Source: Rhodanobacter thiooxydans
Lineage (GTDB): Bacteria > Pseudomonadota > Gammaproteobacteria > Xanthomonadales > Rhodanobacteraceae
DNA: 64,000 nt
Reading direction: 5' to 3'
Assembly: GCF_021545845.1 (NCBI RefSeq)
Contig: NZ_CP088923.1
Coordinates: 1,488,001-1,552,000 of the forward strand
The notes beneath the pieces were generated by a model, which saw only the letters and a program-made list of their open reading frames with translations, was not told the DNA's origin and did not search any database. The stretch's first letter is position 1. Every line of letters begins with the position of its first letter. The position numbers and the translations under genes are program-made. Positions 6,969 through 19,862 of this stretch are shown here, in pieces.

Positions 6969-7406
6969 ATGAGCGTTCCACCCGAATCCGTCATCCCGCC
7001 CCCGCCGAGCGAGCCGCCGATGGCTGGGGCTCCTTCCGCCGAGGAGCGCCAGTGGGCGATGTTCGCGCACCTGTCGGCGCTGGCCGGCGCCATCCTCACC
7101 GGGGCCTTTGGCGGCGGTTGGGGCTGTTTCATCGGCCCGCTGGTGATCTGGCTGGTCAAGAAGGACACCATGCCGTTTGTCGCCGACCAGGGCAAGGAGG
7201 CGCTGAACTTCAACATTACCGTGGCGATCGCGTTCGTGGTGCTGGCACTGCTGTCCGTGATGACCCTGGGCATCGGCCTGATCATTGCGATTCCGCTGTG
7301 GGTGATCATCGGCGTCGCGTGGCTGGTGTTTACCATCATCGCTGCGATCAAGGCGAACGAGGGCACGCTTTACCGCTACCCGTTCACCCTGCGGCTGATC
7401 AAGTAG
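6969..7406 (+). CDS. DUF4870 membrane protein, 145 aa
   Basis: A small inner-membrane protein of unknown function. A Pro-rich cytosolic N-terminus leads into ERQWAMFAHLSALAG, the DUF4870 hallmark. Helices follow around residues 35-65 (GAILTGAFGGGWGCFIGPLVIWLVKK), with the conserved FVADQGKEALNFNI, and then a double hydrophobic stretch. The protein ends YRYPFTLRLIK. ATG 6969 is preferred to ATG 6963 because GAAGGAG then has good spacing. It is monocistronic, between the REP and a bidirectional terminator. Confidence 0.88.
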   Translation: MSVPPESVIPPPPSEPPMAGAPSAEERQWAMFAHLSALAGAILTGAFGGGWGCFIGPLVIWLVKKDTMPFVADQGKEALNFNITVAIAFVVLALLSVMTLGIGLIIAIPLWVIIGVAWLVFTIIAAIKANEGTLYRYPFTLRLIK

Positions 7407-7423
7407 CGTAAGCGCAGTCCGGC

Positions 7424-7451
7424 AAAAAGGCAGCCTTGCGGCTGCCTTTTT
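7424..7451. terminator. bidirectional intrinsic terminator
   Basis: AAAAA-GGCAGCC-TTGC-GGCTGCC-TTTTT. The 7-bp GC stem is flanked by A5 and T5, so it can end both the DUF4870 transcript and the opposing ispA transcript. Confidence 0.9.
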
Positions 7452-7467
7452 GTTGCGCGCGGTGCGT

Positions 7468-8367
7468 TCAGTAGCGGCGGTGGGCGGCGTACCGCGCCAG
7501 TTCTTCCAGCAGCGCCGCACGATTGCCCAGCGGCGCGACCGCGGCCAGCGCGGTGTCGGTGAGTTCGGCCAGCCGCGCGCGCGAGGCGTCGAGGCCGATG
7601 ATCGAGGGGAAGGTGGGCTTGGCGGCGGCGGCGTCCTTGCCGGCGGTCTTGCCGATCACCGCCGATTCGCCTTCCACGTCGAGGATGTCGTCGCGTACCT
7701 GGAAGGCCAGGCCGACCGCGTGGGCGTAGCGGTCCAGCGCGTGCAGCGTACTGTCGCCGGTGCCGGCGGCGAGCGCGCCGAGGTGCACCGAGGCGCGGAT
7801 CAGCGCGCCGGTCTTGCAGGCGTGCATGTGCTCCAGTTCGCCCAGCGTGAGCGCCTGGCCGACCGCCGCCAGGTCCAGTGCCTGGCCGCCGGCCATGCCC
7901 TCGGCGCCGCAGGCGCGGCCCAGCGCGCGCAGCATGGCGATGCCGGTGGCTGCGTCAGCGCTGTCACCGGCATGGTCGGCGAGGATCTCGAATGCCAGCG
8001 CCTGCAGCGCGTCGCCGGCGAGGATCGCCATCGCCTCGCCGAACACGACATGGCAGGTCGGGCGGCCGCGGCGCAGCGCGTCGTCGTCCATCGCCGGCAG
8101 GTCGTCGTGCACCAGCGAATAGGCGTGGATCAGCTCCACCGCGCAGGCAGCGGCATCCAGTTGCGGCCCGTCTTCGCCCAGGGCGTGCGCGGTGGCGTAG
8201 ACCAGCAGCGGGCGCAGCCGCTTGCCGCCACCAAGCACGGCGTAGCGCATCGCGCGATGCAGTTCGGTGGGGGATTGCCCGGCTGGCGGCAGGTGGCGGT
8301 CGAGTGCCTGTTCGGTGCGCCCGATCAGCGACTGCAGCGCGGGACCCAGCTCAGAGTTCGGGTTCAA
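7468..8367 (-). CDS. ispA: (2E,6E)-farnesyl diphosphate synthase
   Basis: IspA condenses DMAPP/GPP with IPP to farnesyl diphosphate, the precursor of undecaprenyl-P, quinones and haem O. The protein has 299 residues. The first Asp-rich motif DDLPAMDDD is at about residues 88-96 and the second DDILD at about 226-230. GGGKRLRP near residue 46 and the GQALDL segment are typical. It overlaps the end of xseB, the usual xseB-ispA arrangement; no dxs gene follows here. Isoprenoid supply links it to dxr and uppS at 25467-28213. Confidence 0.95.
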   Translation of the reverse strand: MNPNSELGPALQSLIGRTEQALDRHLPPAGQSPTELHRAMRYAVLGGGKRLRPLLVYATAHALGEDGPQLDAAACAVELIHAYSLVHDDLPAMDDDALRRGRPTCHVVFGEAMAILAGDALQALAFEILADHAGDSADAATGIAMLRALGRACGAEGMAGGQALDLAAVGQALTLGELEHMHACKTGALIRASVHLGALAAGTGDSTLHALDRYAHAVGLAFQVRDDILDVEGESAVIGKTAGKDAAAAKPTFPSIIGLDASRARLAELTDTALAAVAPLGNRAALLEELARYAAHRRY

Positions 8368-8608
8368 ACGGTTCGGCGCTGTCGGGGGCTTCGGGGTCGA
8401 GCAGCAAGCGCACGCGCAGTTCGGCCTGCTCCAGCGACTGCTGGCAATGGCGGAACAGGCCGATGCCGCGCTCGAACGAGGCCAGCGATTCGTCCAGGCT
8501 CATTTCGCCGGTTTCCATCTTCGCGACCAGTTGTTCCAGCTCGTCGAGGGAGTGTTCGAAATCGGCGACGGGTGGGGTCTTGCCGGGGGCGGGAACGGTC
8601 TTGGCCAT
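8351..8608 (-). CDS. xseB: exodeoxyribonuclease VII small subunit
   Basis: XseB is the small subunit of exonuclease VII, which degrades single-stranded DNA together with XseA (not in this window). The 85 residues show the family core [26 protein letters not shown] followed by [22 protein letters not shown]. The C-terminus is an acidic Pro/Glu tail. ATG 8608 is chosen over the in-frame TTG at 8617. The gene overlaps ispA by 17 nt, so the two are translationally linked. Confidence 0.93.
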   Translation of the reverse strand: MAKTVPAPGKTPPVADFEHSLDELEQLVAKMETGEMSLDESLASFERGIGLFRHCQQSLEQAELRVRLLLDPEAPDSAEPFEPEL

Positions 8609-8683
8609 GGCCGGCAACGCTAGCGCAGCAGCCGTCCGGAATCAATCTGCGCGGGCTGCGGAACGCGATGGGCGTGACCTGGA

Positions 8684-9988
8684 TCAGCGCCCCGCGCGCC
8701 AGCGCGGCAGCGCGCCGGCCTGGCGGAAAATCGCCGCGCCCCGGGCGCTGGCCCAGCGGTCGGCCACCGCGACCAGTTCGTCGCCGGCGTACAACAGCGG
8801 GCAGGCGTGGCGCTGCCACGGCGGCAGCTGCGACTGCTGGAACAGGTCGCGCAGCTCGCGCGTATGCGCGTCGCCCGCGGGCTTGATGCGTTCGCCGCCG
8901 CGGCGCAGGCGTACCAGCAGCGGCTCGGCGAGGCAGGCGCCTTCGCGTGTCAGCGCGAGCTCGCCGCCATCGGGCAGCGCCAGCGGTTCGCCGCGCCAGG
9001 GCGCCTGCCAGCCGGCGTCGATGGCGCCAGCCGGCGGTGGCAAGGCCCACAGCCGGTCCTTCCAGATATGCAGTTCGGCGCCGGCCCAGCGGATGCACGG
9101 CAACTGGCCCGCACGCGCGCCGCACTGACGCTCGATCTGCCGGCGCTGGGCGGTGCTGGGTGCGGGCAGGCCTTGCCGGTGCAGCCAGTGATCGAGCAGC
9201 GGCTGGCGCAGCGCCGGCAGCAGCGCCAGCCAGCCGGCGGCGTTTAGGCTGCGGCTGGCCGGGTGGTGCAGGGCGTCGAACGCGGCCAGCCATTGCAAGC
9301 GCAGCGCGTCGGCAGCAGCGTGGCAGAGCGCGGCGCTGTGCAGAATCGAATCCGCCGCCTGTGGCCAGCCTCGCGCCAGCCGCGGCAGGATCTCGTGGCG
9401 CAGGCGGTTGCGCGCCAGCGAGGTGTCGGCGTTGGACGGGTCGTCGATGACATCCAGCCGTTGCGCCTCGACGTAGTCGCGCAACTGCTGCCGCGACAAC
9501 GCCAGCAGCGGCCGCCACAGCTGGCCGCGGCCGAACGGGCGCAGCGTGCGCATGCCGCCTAGCCCTTCCGGGCCGGCGCCGCGCAGCAGTTTCAGCAGCA
9601 CGGTCTCGACCTGGTCGTCGCGGTGGTGGCCGAGCAGCAGGCATTCGCCGTCGCGCAGCTGCGCGGCCAGTGCGGCGTGGCGCGCGTGGCGCGCGGCCGC
9701 TTCCAGGCCGATGCCGGCGCCTCGCTCGACCTGCACGCGCAACACTTCGCACGGCAGCCCCAGCGCGGCGCAGAAGTGCCGGCAATGTTCCGCCCAGGCG
9801 GCGCTGTCGGGGTGCAGGCCGTGGTCGACGTGCAGCGCGCGCAGGCCGCGCCTGCGCGCCTCGGGCATTTGCGTCAGCGCGTGCAGCAGGGCGGTGGAAT
9901 CCGGGCCGCCGCTGAAGGCAACGCACAGCGGGGCCGGCGGCATGGCCGCGAGGGAGGCCTGCAGGTGCGCTTGCAGCGGGTTGCTCAC
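8684..9988 (-). CDS. tilS: tRNA(Ile)-lysidine synthetase
   Basis: TilS converts the wobble C of tRNA-Ile(CAU) to lysidine, so that the tRNA reads AUA. The PP-loop motif SGGPDST is at residues 26-32, followed by HVDHGLHPDS and LLLGHHRDDQVETVLLKLLRG, all diagnostic. The C-terminal part contains the ERIKPAG...RELRDLFQQSQLPPWQR motif that binds tRNA. The frame is open well upstream, but GTG 9988 overlaps the stop of the preceding gene as GTGA and gives 434 residues, the family length. In many gammaproteobacteria tilS directly follows accA; here a NYN-domain gene sits between. Confidence 0.94.
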   Translation of the reverse strand: MSNPLQAHLQASLAAMPPAPLCVAFSGGPDSTALLHALTQMPEARRRGLRALHVDHGLHPDSAAWAEHCRHFCAALGLPCEVLRVQVERGAGIGLEAAARHARHAALAAQLRDGECLLLGHHRDDQVETVLLKLLRGAGPEGLGGMRTLRPFGRGQLWRPLLALSRQQLRDYVEAQRLDVIDDPSNADTSLARNRLRHEILPRLARGWPQAADSILHSAALCHAAADALRLQWLAAFDALHHPASRSLNAAGWLALLPALRQPLLDHWLHRQGLPAPSTAQRRQIERQCGARAGQLPCIRWAGAELHIWKDRLWALPPPAGAIDAGWQAPWRGEPLALPDGGELALTREGACLAEPLLVRLRRGGERIKPAGDAHTRELRDLFQQSQLPPWQRHACPLLYAGDELVAVADRWASARGAAIFRQAGALPRWRAGR

Positions 9989-10719
9989 TTCTTGCCGTCG
10001 CGCGGCCGAACGTAGAGATGCTTGCCGTTGCCGATCTGGCGTTCCTCGGTCTCGAACAGGCCGATGCCCTTGATCAGGCCGCTGAGCTTGGCGTAGCCGT
10101 AGTTGCGCGAGTCGAAGTCGGGCGACTGCTTGCTGATGATGCTGCCGATGGTGCCGAGGCTGGCCCAGCCGGTGTCGTCCGAGGCCGCCTCCAGCGCGCC
10201 GCGCAGCAGGTTCATCAGGCGCGTGTCGCCGCGCAGCTCCTTCGCCGAGCGCGGTTTCGGCGCGGCCGCGGTCTCGGCCTCGGCGGTGCCGGCCAGCACC
10301 TCGGTGTAGATGAACTTGTCGCAGGCCGTGCGGAACGGCTCCGGCGTCTTCTTCTCGCCGAAGCCGTACACGGTCTGGCCCGATTCGCGGATGCGCGAGG
10401 CGAGCCGGGTGAAGTCGCTGTCGCTGGAGACGATGCAGAAGCCGTCGAAGCGCCCGGCATAGAGCAGATCCATCGCGTCGATGATCATCGCCGAGTCGGT
10501 GGCGTTCTTGCCGACGGTGTAGCGGAACTGCTGGATCGGCTGGATCGAGTGGCGCAGCAGCACCTCCTTCCAGCCGTTGAGGTCGGGTTTGGTCCAGTCG
10601 CCGTAGATGCGCTTGACGTGCGCGGTGCCGTACTTCGCCACCTCGGCGAGCAGGCCTTCGACGATCGCTGGGCGGGCGTTGTCGGCGTCGATCAGTACGG
10701 CGAGCTTGTCGTGGGCCAT
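9985..10719 (-). CDS. NYN-domain ribonuclease-like protein with LOTUS/OST-HTH domain
   Basis: A 244-residue protein. The N-terminal NYN (PIN-like) domain has the acidic positions LIDADN (about residues 9-14), TDSAMIIDAMDLLY and IVSSDSDF, as in predicted metal-dependent RNases. After a linker, residues ~165-235 read LMNLLRGALEAAS...WASLGTIGSIISKQSPDFDSRNYGYAKLSGLIKGIGLFE, a LOTUS/OST-HTH domain that binds RNA in other proteins. The substrate is unknown. ATG 10719 is chosen over an upstream ATG because it gives MAHDKLAVLIDADN. Its stop overlaps the tilS start, so the two are coupled. A REP pair separates it from accA. Confidence 0.85.
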   Translation of the reverse strand: MAHDKLAVLIDADNARPAIVEGLLAEVAKYGTAHVKRIYGDWTKPDLNGWKEVLLRHSIQPIQQFRYTVGKNATDSAMIIDAMDLLYAGRFDGFCIVSSDSDFTRLASRIRESGQTVYGFGEKKTPEPFRTACDKFIYTEVLAGTAEAETAAAPKPRSAKELRGDTRLMNLLRGALEAASDDTGWASLGTIGSIISKQSPDFDSRNYGYAKLSGLIKGIGLFETEERQIGNGKHLYVRPRDGKK

Positions 10720-10781
10720 GACGGGGATCCATCGGAAGGGATGGACGGATGGTAACGCCTGGCCGCGCACCCGTTGTTGCC

Positions 10782-10861
10782 GTAGGAGCCCGCTCGCGGG
10801 TGATGCTTTGAGGGCCGGGATTCGGGATTCGAAGAGTATCGCCGCGCAAGCGGGCTCCTAC
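10782..10861. repeat. REP pair (BIME-like) with GATTCGG units in the loop
   Basis: The left arm is GTAGGAGCCCGCTCGCGGGT and the right arm ends in AAGCGGGCTCCTAC. GGGATTCGGGATTCG lies between them. The same layout occurs at 36025-36117, 51275-51359 and 61343-61461. Confidence 0.85.
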
Positions 10862-10873
10862 GGTTGCGGCACG

Positions 10874-11830
10874 TTATTCCTGATAAGCCCCGTAACTGCG
10901 CAGGCGCTTGTAGCGCTGTTCGAGCAGGTCGGTGACCGGCATGGCCTGCAGTTCGTCGAGCTGGTTGAGCAGCACCGCCTTCAGGCGGATCGCCATCGAG
11001 CGCGGGTTGCGGTGGGCGCCGCCCAGCGGCTCGCGCACCAGCTTGTCGACCAGGCCCAGTTCCAGCAGGCGCGGTGCGGTCATGCCCAGCGCCTCGGCGG
11101 CATCCTTCACCTTATCGGCGCTCTTCCACAGGATCGAGGCACAGCCCTCGGGCGAGATCACCGAATAGGTCGAGTACTGCAGCATGTTGGTGCGGTCGCC
11201 CACGCCGATGGCCAGCGCGCCGCCGGAACCGCCCTCGCCGATCACCGTGCACACGATCGGCACCTTCAGCTCCGCCATCTCCAGCAGGTTGCGCGCAATC
11301 GCCTCGCTCTGGCCGCGCTCCTCGGCGCCCACGCCGGGGTAGGCGCCGGGAGTATCGATCAGGGTCAGCAGCGGCAGGCTGAAGCGCTCGGCCATCTTCA
11401 TCAGGCGCAGCGCCTTGCGGTAGCCCTCGGGACGAGGCATGCCGAAGTTGCGGCGCACCTTGTCCTTGGTGTTGCGCCCCTTCTGGTGGCCGATGATCAT
11501 CACCGGCCGGCCGTTGATGCGGCCCAGGCCGCCCACGATGGCGGCGTCGTCCGCGTACATGCGGTCGCCGGCCAGCTCGTGGAACTCCTCGCAGATCACG
11601 CCGATGTAGTCGAGCGTGTACGGCCGCGCCGGGTGGCGCGAGAGCTGGGTGGTCTGCCACGAGTTGAGGTTGCGGAAGATCTCCGCAGTCTTGATCTTGA
11701 GCTTCTCGCGCAGGCGGCCGACTTCCTCGTCGATGTTGAACGCCTGGCCGCTGCTGGCATGGCGAAGCTCTTCGATCTTCGCGTCCAGTTCGGCAATCGG
11801 TTGTTCGAAATCGAGGAAGTTGGGGTTCAT
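10874..11830 (-). CDS. accA: acetyl-CoA carboxylase carboxyltransferase subunit alpha
   Basis: AccA, with AccD, forms the carboxyltransferase of acetyl-CoA carboxylase and makes malonyl-CoA for fatty acid synthesis. The 318-residue protein begins [23 protein letters not shown]. It carries [56 protein letters not shown] and [15 protein letters not shown], all diagnostic. In E. coli accA follows dnaE directly. Here they have the same orientation but are separated by an HNH gene on the other strand and by repeats. Confidence 0.97.
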   Translation of the reverse strand: MNPNFLDFEQPIAELDAKIEELRHASSGQAFNIDEEVGRLREKLKIKTAEIFRNLNSWQTTQLSRHPARPYTLDYIGVICEEFHELAGDRMYADDAAIVGGLGRINGRPVMIIGHQKGRNTKDKVRRNFGMPRPEGYRKALRLMKMAERFSLPLLTLIDTPGAYPGVGAEERGQSEAIARNLLEMAELKVPIVCTVIGEGGSGGALAIGVGDRTNMLQYSTYSVISPEGCASILWKSADKVKDAAEALGMTAPRLLELGLVDKLVREPLGGAHRNPRSMAIRLKAVLLNQLDELQAMPVTDLLEQRYKRLRSYGAYQE

Positions 11831-11988
11831 TCGTTGCTTTTCATGGCACGGAAGCGGCCCAGTATACCGTTCCGCTGGAAACCGCGAGAATGCCGCCGTA
11901 TGGGCCGTGACGGAGTCGACAGCTGCCTGCCGCGGGCCGGCGGTTGCGCTATCGTCCGCCCATCAGACATCGCTGCCGGATCGTCGCC

Positions 11989-12363
11989 ATGCCCAGCAAG
12001 CCCATCGACAACGCGAAACTCGACCGCATCGTAGCCGAGGCCCGACGCGCCGCCGAACAGCGCGAGCTGGGCTATCGCGAGCGCGCGCTGAAGATGTACC
12101 CGTGGGTGTGCGGCCGCTGCGCGCGCGAGTTCACCCGCGCGAACCTGCAGGAACTGACCGTGCACCACCGCAACCACGACCACGATTTCAACCCGCCGGA
12201 CGGCAGCAACTGGGAGTTGCTGTGCGTGTATTGCCATGACAACGAGCACGCGCGGTACATCGACCACGTGCGCGGCGGGGTGATGGCGGTGGATGACGCG
12301 CCGCCGGCGACCGGCAACCCCTTCGCCGACCTGAAGGCGATGCTGGAGCGGGGCCGGAAGTGA
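11989..12363 (+). CDS. yajD: HNH nuclease family protein YajD
   Basis: A 124-residue YajD-like HNH protein. The zinc-binding pair CGRC is at residues 41-44 and LCVYC at 78-82. Between them LTVHHRNHDHDFNPPDGSNWELL carries the HH and Asn of the HNH fold, and HDNEH follows. Residues 1-38 are charged and helical. Cellular role and substrate are unknown. ATG 11989 is preferred to the upstream GTG/ATG because the family N-terminus starts near here. It is transcribed against accA and dnaE. Confidence 0.85.
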   Translation: MPSKPIDNAKLDRIVAEARRAAEQRELGYRERALKMYPWVCGRCAREFTRANLQELTVHHRNHDHDFNPPDGSNWELLCVYCHDNEHARYIDHVRGGVMAVDDAPPATGNPFADLKAMLERGRK

Positions 12364-12374
12364 CAGGAACGGTT

Positions 12375-12507
12375 CCTCCCCCTGCGCAGCAGGGGGAGGT
12401 CAGCGACCGCAGGGAGTCCTTCAGGTGAGGGGGTGAGGCTTTTGATCTTGGACTTCGAGATCAAGAGCTGACCCTACCCCAACCCTCCCCTGCGCAGCAG
12501 GGGAGGG
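12375..12507. repeat. two GC-rich hairpins of one repeat type
   Basis: CCTCCCCCTGC-GCA-GCAGGGGGAGG at 12375-12399 and CCCTCCCCTGC-GCA-GCAGGGGAGGG at 12483-12507 have the same core in the 393-bp gap between yajD and dnaE. A shorter relative (CTCCCCTGC-TT-GCAGGGGAG) lies near 61203. No gene is supported in the gap. Confidence 0.75.
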
Positions 12508-12578
12508 AGCAAAGCGGGCTTGCGGGTTGCGAGCAGGGGATGGAGCAGGGCGAGCCTGACTTTCGCTGTTCCTTTGCT

Positions 12579-12737
12579 CGTCATTCCCGCGAAAGCAGGA
12601 GTCCATCTGGTTGTTTGCTCAGGGGCAAAATGGATTCCCGCTTTCGCGGGAATGACGTCGTCGGGGTACGCGGATTTCCATCTCCGGCTTTTACGGACCC
12701 AAAACCCCGAATCCCAAATCCCGAATCCCGAATTCCG
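12579..12737. repeat. inverted CGTCATTCCCGCGAAAGC pair plus heptad tract
   Basis: CGTCATTCCCGCGAAAGC (12579-12596) is repeated inverted at 12640-12657, a common xanthomonad intergenic element. It is followed near 12706-12737 by a degenerate tract of CCCGAAT/CCCAAAT units that runs up to the dnaE stop. Confidence 0.75.
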
Positions 12738-12756
12738 GCTCTTCAATCCCGGCTCT

Positions 12757-16452
<3,696 letters not shown>

Positions 16453-16654
16453 GCGTTCTTGTGCGGTGAGTCTCCGCAGGCTACCCGCCACCTTGCCCAG
16501 CGGCAAGATTGACTTGTGCGCGGTTTGCGCGAAGCGCGGCGCGGCCTCGCCGGGCGCCGCCGGTCAAGCTGCCGTGGCGGCCGTCGCCGACGGCAGCATC
16601 AGTCTGGCGGAGGCTGCCGCCGGTGCGGCCCGGGCCGCGCAAGAGCGAGGCGGT

Positions 16655-16858
16655 TCAGCGGACGCGGAAGCGTTCGCCATCCTCGCCGGCGGGCAACAGG
16701 TAGTGCTCCAGGCTGTCCACCACCAGTCGGCGGCGGTTGTAGTCGGCGTGCAGCGGCAGCGTCTCGTCGGCGTCGTCGGCTGCGGCCTGGAGCGACTCGG
16801 GCACGGCCATGCTGGCCGGCATCGGTGGAGCGGGTGGGCGGATGGACGGAGGCATCAT
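16655..16858 (-). CDS. hypothetical small protein, 67 aa
   Basis: AGGAG lies about 7 nt before the double ATG at 16858/16855. The protein has a Pro-rich start (MMPPSIRPPAPPMPASM), an acidic centre (ADDADETLPLHADYNRRRLVVDS) and a C-terminus YLLPAGEDGERFRVR. There is no transmembrane segment, and I recognise no domain. It lies between rnhB and dnaE on the same strand, about 200 nt before dnaE, and could be co-transcribed. The ribosome site and plausible composition support it; the longer frame upstream is unlikely. Confidence 0.5.
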   Translation of the reverse strand: MMPPSIRPPAPPMPASMAVPESLQAAADDADETLPLHADYNRRRLVVDSLEHYLLPAGEDGERFRVR

Positions 16859-17071
16859 GGCACGACTCCTGCGATCTGCATGGTGCGTCGAGGCACCTGT
16901 AGCAGCAGTGGCCGGGTCGACCTGGGCTGGACGGCGCCGCTGCTGCGGACGCGTCCGTGCGGGTGGCGCTCCCTGATGCCAATGATGCGCCCGATCGAGG
17001 GAAAGTTGCATAGACCGATGGCCTATGCCGGAGCGTCTCGTCGGCGGCGCGATCGGCCGCCGCTGCGGCGG

Positions 17072-17725
17072 TCAGAACAATTGTCCCTGGTCCAGCAGCA
17101 GGCGTACCGGCGCAAAGCTGCGGCGGTGCTGCGCGCACGGTCCGAGCCGCTGCAGCGCGGCCAGGTGCGCCGGGGTGGAGTAGCCCTTGTGCGCGGCGAA
17201 GCCGTAGCCGGGGTACTCGCCATCGAGTGCCACCATCACGCGGTCGCGGCTGACCTTGGCCAGGATCGAGGCCGCGCTGATCGCCGGCTCCAGCGCATCG
17301 CCGCCGACGATCGCGCGGGCCGGGCAGGGCAGGTCCTTCGGCAGCTGGTTGCCGTCGATCAGCGCCTCGTGGGCCACCGGCATCAGGCCGGCCAGCGCGC
17401 GGCTCATGCCGGCCATGGTGGCCTGGAAGATGTTCACGCGGTCGATCTCCTCGCGCTCGATCAGCACGATGCAATACGCCAGCGCACGCTCGATGATCAG
17501 CGGATACAGCGCCTCGCGTTTTGCTTCGCTGAGCTGCTTGGAGTCGTTCAGCCCGCTGACCGGGCGGGCAGCGTCGAGGATCACTGCGGCCACCGCCAGC
17601 GGGCCAGCCAGCGGGCCACGACCGGCTTCGTCGACGCCGGCGACGAGGATGCTTCCCGCGTCCGTCCGCCGCCCGCCCCGGGCTGGTGGTTCCGGCCAGA
17701 GGACGCGGGCCGGCTGCTTATCCAT
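17072..17725 (-). CDS. rnhB: ribonuclease HII
   Basis: RnhB cuts the RNA strand at ribonucleotides in DNA. The 217-residue protein has the active-site start [12 protein letters not shown] (Asp32, Glu33), [13 protein letters not shown], and [17 protein letters not shown] with a further catalytic Asp. [27 protein letters not shown] is the typical C-terminal region. Its start overlaps the end of lpxB, as in the E. coli lpxB-rnhB-dnaE order. Confidence 0.96.
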   Translation of the reverse strand: MDKQPARVLWPEPPARGGRRTDAGSILVAGVDEAGRGPLAGPLAVAAVILDAARPVSGLNDSKQLSEAKREALYPLIIERALAYCIVLIEREEIDRVNIFQATMAGMSRALAGLMPVAHEALIDGNQLPKDLPCPARAIVGGDALEPAISAASILAKVSRDRVMVALDGEYPGYGFAAHKGYSTPAHLAALQRLGPCAQHRRSFAPVRLLLDQGQLF

Positions 17726-18953
17726 CGCGGCGCTCCGCGTCGATCAGCTCGGCGATCGCGGCCGCCGCGCGCTGCCCCGCGTGGCCCTGCAGGCCGCCGC
17801 GCAGGGCCTGGTGCAACTGCTCGAACGCGGCCACGATCATGCCGCGCCGCTCGCTGTCCCTGAACAGGTCGAGCGTGGCGGCGGCCAGCCGGTCGGCGGT
17901 GCAGTCGTCCTGCATCAGCTCGGGCACCAGCAGGGCATCGCCGAGGCCGCAGGCGCGGGCCAGGATGTTCGGCAGCGCGTAGACGTCGGTCTTCAGCATT
18001 TTCAGCGCGCGGGCGATGCGGTAACTCAGCGGCGCCACGCGGTAGCCCACCACCATCGGGCGCTTGGCCAGCATCGCCTCCAGCGTGGCGGTGCCGGAGG
18101 CCAGTAGCACCACGTCGGCAGCCAGCATGGCCTCGTGCGCGTGGCCGTCCAGCAGCAGCGGTGCACTTTCGCCGTGCGGGCCGCCAGCGAGCAGTTCGCC
18201 GAGGCGGGCGCGCACCTGCGGGTTGGCGGCCGGGATCACCACGCGCAGCCCGGGTAACGCGGCGGCCACCCGCTGCGCCGCGTCGATGAAGACCCGGCCC
18301 AGCCGGTCGACCTCGGACAGCCGGCTGCCGGGTAGCACCGCCAGCACCGGTGCCTGCTGCGGCAGCTGCAGGGTGTCGCGCGCGCCGACGCGGTCGGAGA
18401 CCAGCGCGAAACGATCGGCCAGCGGATGGCCGACGAAGCGGGCGTCAACGCCGTGCTTTGCGTAGATCGGCGGCTCCATCGGGAACAGGCACAGCACGCG
18501 GCTGGCGCTGCGACCGATCTTCTCGGCGCGCTGCTCGCGCCAGGCCCAGACCGACGGACTGACGTAATGCACGGTGAGCAGGCCGGCCTGTTTCAGGCGC
18601 TGTTCCACGCCGAGGTTGAAGTCCGGCGCGTCGATGCCGACCACCACGGCCGGCCGTTCCTTGAGCAACCGCGCGACCAGCGCCTTGCGCAGCCGCAGCA
18701 GGCGGGGTAGGTGGCGGACCACCTCGCTGAAGCCGAACAGCGACAGCTCGCGGATGTCGTACCAGGAGTCGAAACCCTCGCGCTGCATGCGCGCGCCGCC
18801 GATGCCGACGAAACGCGCCTGCGGGTAGCGCTGGCGCAGTGCCACGATCAGGTCGGCGCCCAGCTGGTCGCCGGAATCCTCGCCGGCGAGGATGGCTACC
18901 AACGGGGATTCGGGATTCGGGATTCGGGATTCGCTGGGCGCGATGTGGCTCAT
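17718..18953 (-). CDS. lpxB: lipid-A-disaccharide synthase
   Basis: LpxB joins UDP-2,3-diacylglucosamine and lipid X to form the lipid A disaccharide at the inner membrane. The protein has 411 residues. The conserved start [19 protein letters not shown] begins only at about residue 18. Before it is [16 protein letters not shown], encoded partly by the 7-bp repeat tract at 18904-18932. Later landmarks are [43 protein letters not shown] and [13 protein letters not shown]. An internal start such as the TTG just before VAIL could be the true one. It lies in the lpxD-fabZ-lpxA-lpxB-rnhB series. Confidence 0.95.
   Translation of the reverse strand: MSHIAPSESRIPNPESPLVAILAGEDSGDQLGADLIVALRQRYPQARFVGIGGARMQREGFDSWYDIRELSLFGFSEVVRHLPRLLRLRKALVARLLKERPAVVVGIDAPDFNLGVEQRLKQAGLLTVHYVSPSVWAWREQRAEKIGRSASRVLCLFPMEPPIYAKHGVDARFVGHPLADRFALVSDRVGARDTLQLPQQAPVLAVLPGSRLSEVDRLGRVFIDAAQRVAAALPGLRVVIPAANPQVRARLGELLAGGPHGESAPLLLDGHAHEAMLAADVVLLASGTATLEAMLAKRPMVVGYRVAPLSYRIARALKMLKTDVYALPNILARACGLGDALLVPELMQDDCTADRLAAATLDLFRDSERRGMIVAAFEQLHQALRGGLQGHAGQRAAAAIAELIDAERRDG
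18904..18932. repeat. heptad tract (GATTCGG x4) inside the 5' end of lpxB
   Basis: Four tandem GGATTCG units lie in the annotated reading frame and encode RIPNPES-type residues. Because the unit is 7 bp, gain or loss of one copy changes the frame between ATG 18953 and the catalytic part. Confidence 0.85.
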
Positions 18954-19005
18954 GCGCGCAAGTGTAGTGCCTTGCCCGCGGGCCTGGCGGATGCGTAATG
19001 CTCTT

Positions 19006-19086
19006 CCCGAATCCCGAATCCCGAATCCCGAATCCCGAATCCCGAATCCCGAATCCCGAATCCCGAATCCCGAATCCCGAATCCCG
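19006..19086. repeat. eleven tandem CCCGAAT units between lpxA and lpxB
   Basis: A perfect 7-bp tandem array: 11 copies from 19006 to 19082 plus a partial unit. It ends 2 nt before the lpxA stop codon. It is the longest such tract in the window and separates lpxA from lpxB. Confidence 0.95.
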
Positions 19087-19088
19087 GC

Positions 19089-19862
19089 TTATCGGGCGAG
19101 CGCGCGCTCGCTCTGGTCGAGGAAATCCAGCATCGCCCGCACGTCGTCGCTTTCGCGCGCCTGCTCGGCCAGCTTCTCGCGTGCCTCGGGCAACGACAGG
19201 CCGGCCATGTACAGCGTGCGGTAGGCGCGCTTGATCGCCGCGATGCGGGTGGCGTCGAAGCCGCGGCGCTTCAGGCCCTCGCTGTTGATGCCGCGCGGGC
19301 GGCCCTGCTGCTCGTTCGCCATCGTCACGAACGGCGGCACGTCGTGGCCGACCAGGCAGCCCATGCCGATGAAGGCGTGCGCGCCGACCTTGCAGAACTG
19401 GTGCACGCCGGAATAGCCGGACAGGATGGTCCAGTCGCCGATGGTGACGTGCCCGGCCAGGGCGGAATAGTTGGAGAACACCACGTTGTTGCCGATCTGG
19501 CAGTCATGCGCGATATGCACGTAGGCGAGCACCCAGTTGTCGTCGCCGATGCGGGTGACGCCGCCGCCGTGGCCGGTGCCGCGATTGAGGGTGGTGAATT
19601 CGCGGATCAGGTTGCGGTCGCCGATCACCAGCTCGGTGCGCTCGCCCTGCCACTTCTTGTCCTGCGGCGCGACGCCGAGCGAGGCGAACTGGGTGATGCG
19701 GTTGTCGCGGCCGATCCGGGTGGGGCCTTCGATCACCACATGCGGGCCGACCACCGTGCCGTCGCCGATCTCGACTTCGGCGCCGATCACGCTGTAGGCG
19801 CCGATGCTGACGTTGCTGCCGATGACGGCGGAGCGATCGACCGACGCAGTGGAATGGATCAT
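19089..19862 (-). CDS. lpxA: acyl-ACP--UDP-N-acetylglucosamine O-acyltransferase
   Basis: LpxA carries out the first step of lipid A synthesis, 3-O-acylation of UDP-GlcNAc. The 257-residue protein has the left-handed beta-helix of hexapeptide repeats (residues ~1-185, such as [22 protein letters not shown]). [10 protein letters not shown] holds the catalytic His at about residue 119, and [17 protein letters not shown] follows. The helical C-terminus starts near [13 protein letters not shown] 19862 overlaps the fabZ stop (ATGA), showing coupling, and is preferred to the longer upstream frame. Confidence 0.96.
   Translation of the reverse strand: MIHSTASVDRSAVIGSNVSIGAYSVIGAEVEIGDGTVVGPHVVIEGPTRIGRDNRITQFASLGVAPQDKKWQGERTELVIGDRNLIREFTTLNRGTGHGGGVTRIGDDNWVLAYVHIAHDCQIGNNVVFSNYSALAGHVTIGDWTILSGYSGVHQFCKVGAHAFIGMGCLVGHDVPPFVTMANEQQGRPRGINSEGLKRRGFDATRIAAIKRAYRTLYMAGLSLPEAREKLAEQARESDDVRAMLDFLDQSERALAR

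Noticed and set aside
19006..19086. Possible CRISPR array
   Set aside because: The unit is 7 bp in direct tandem with no spacers, and no cas gene is near.
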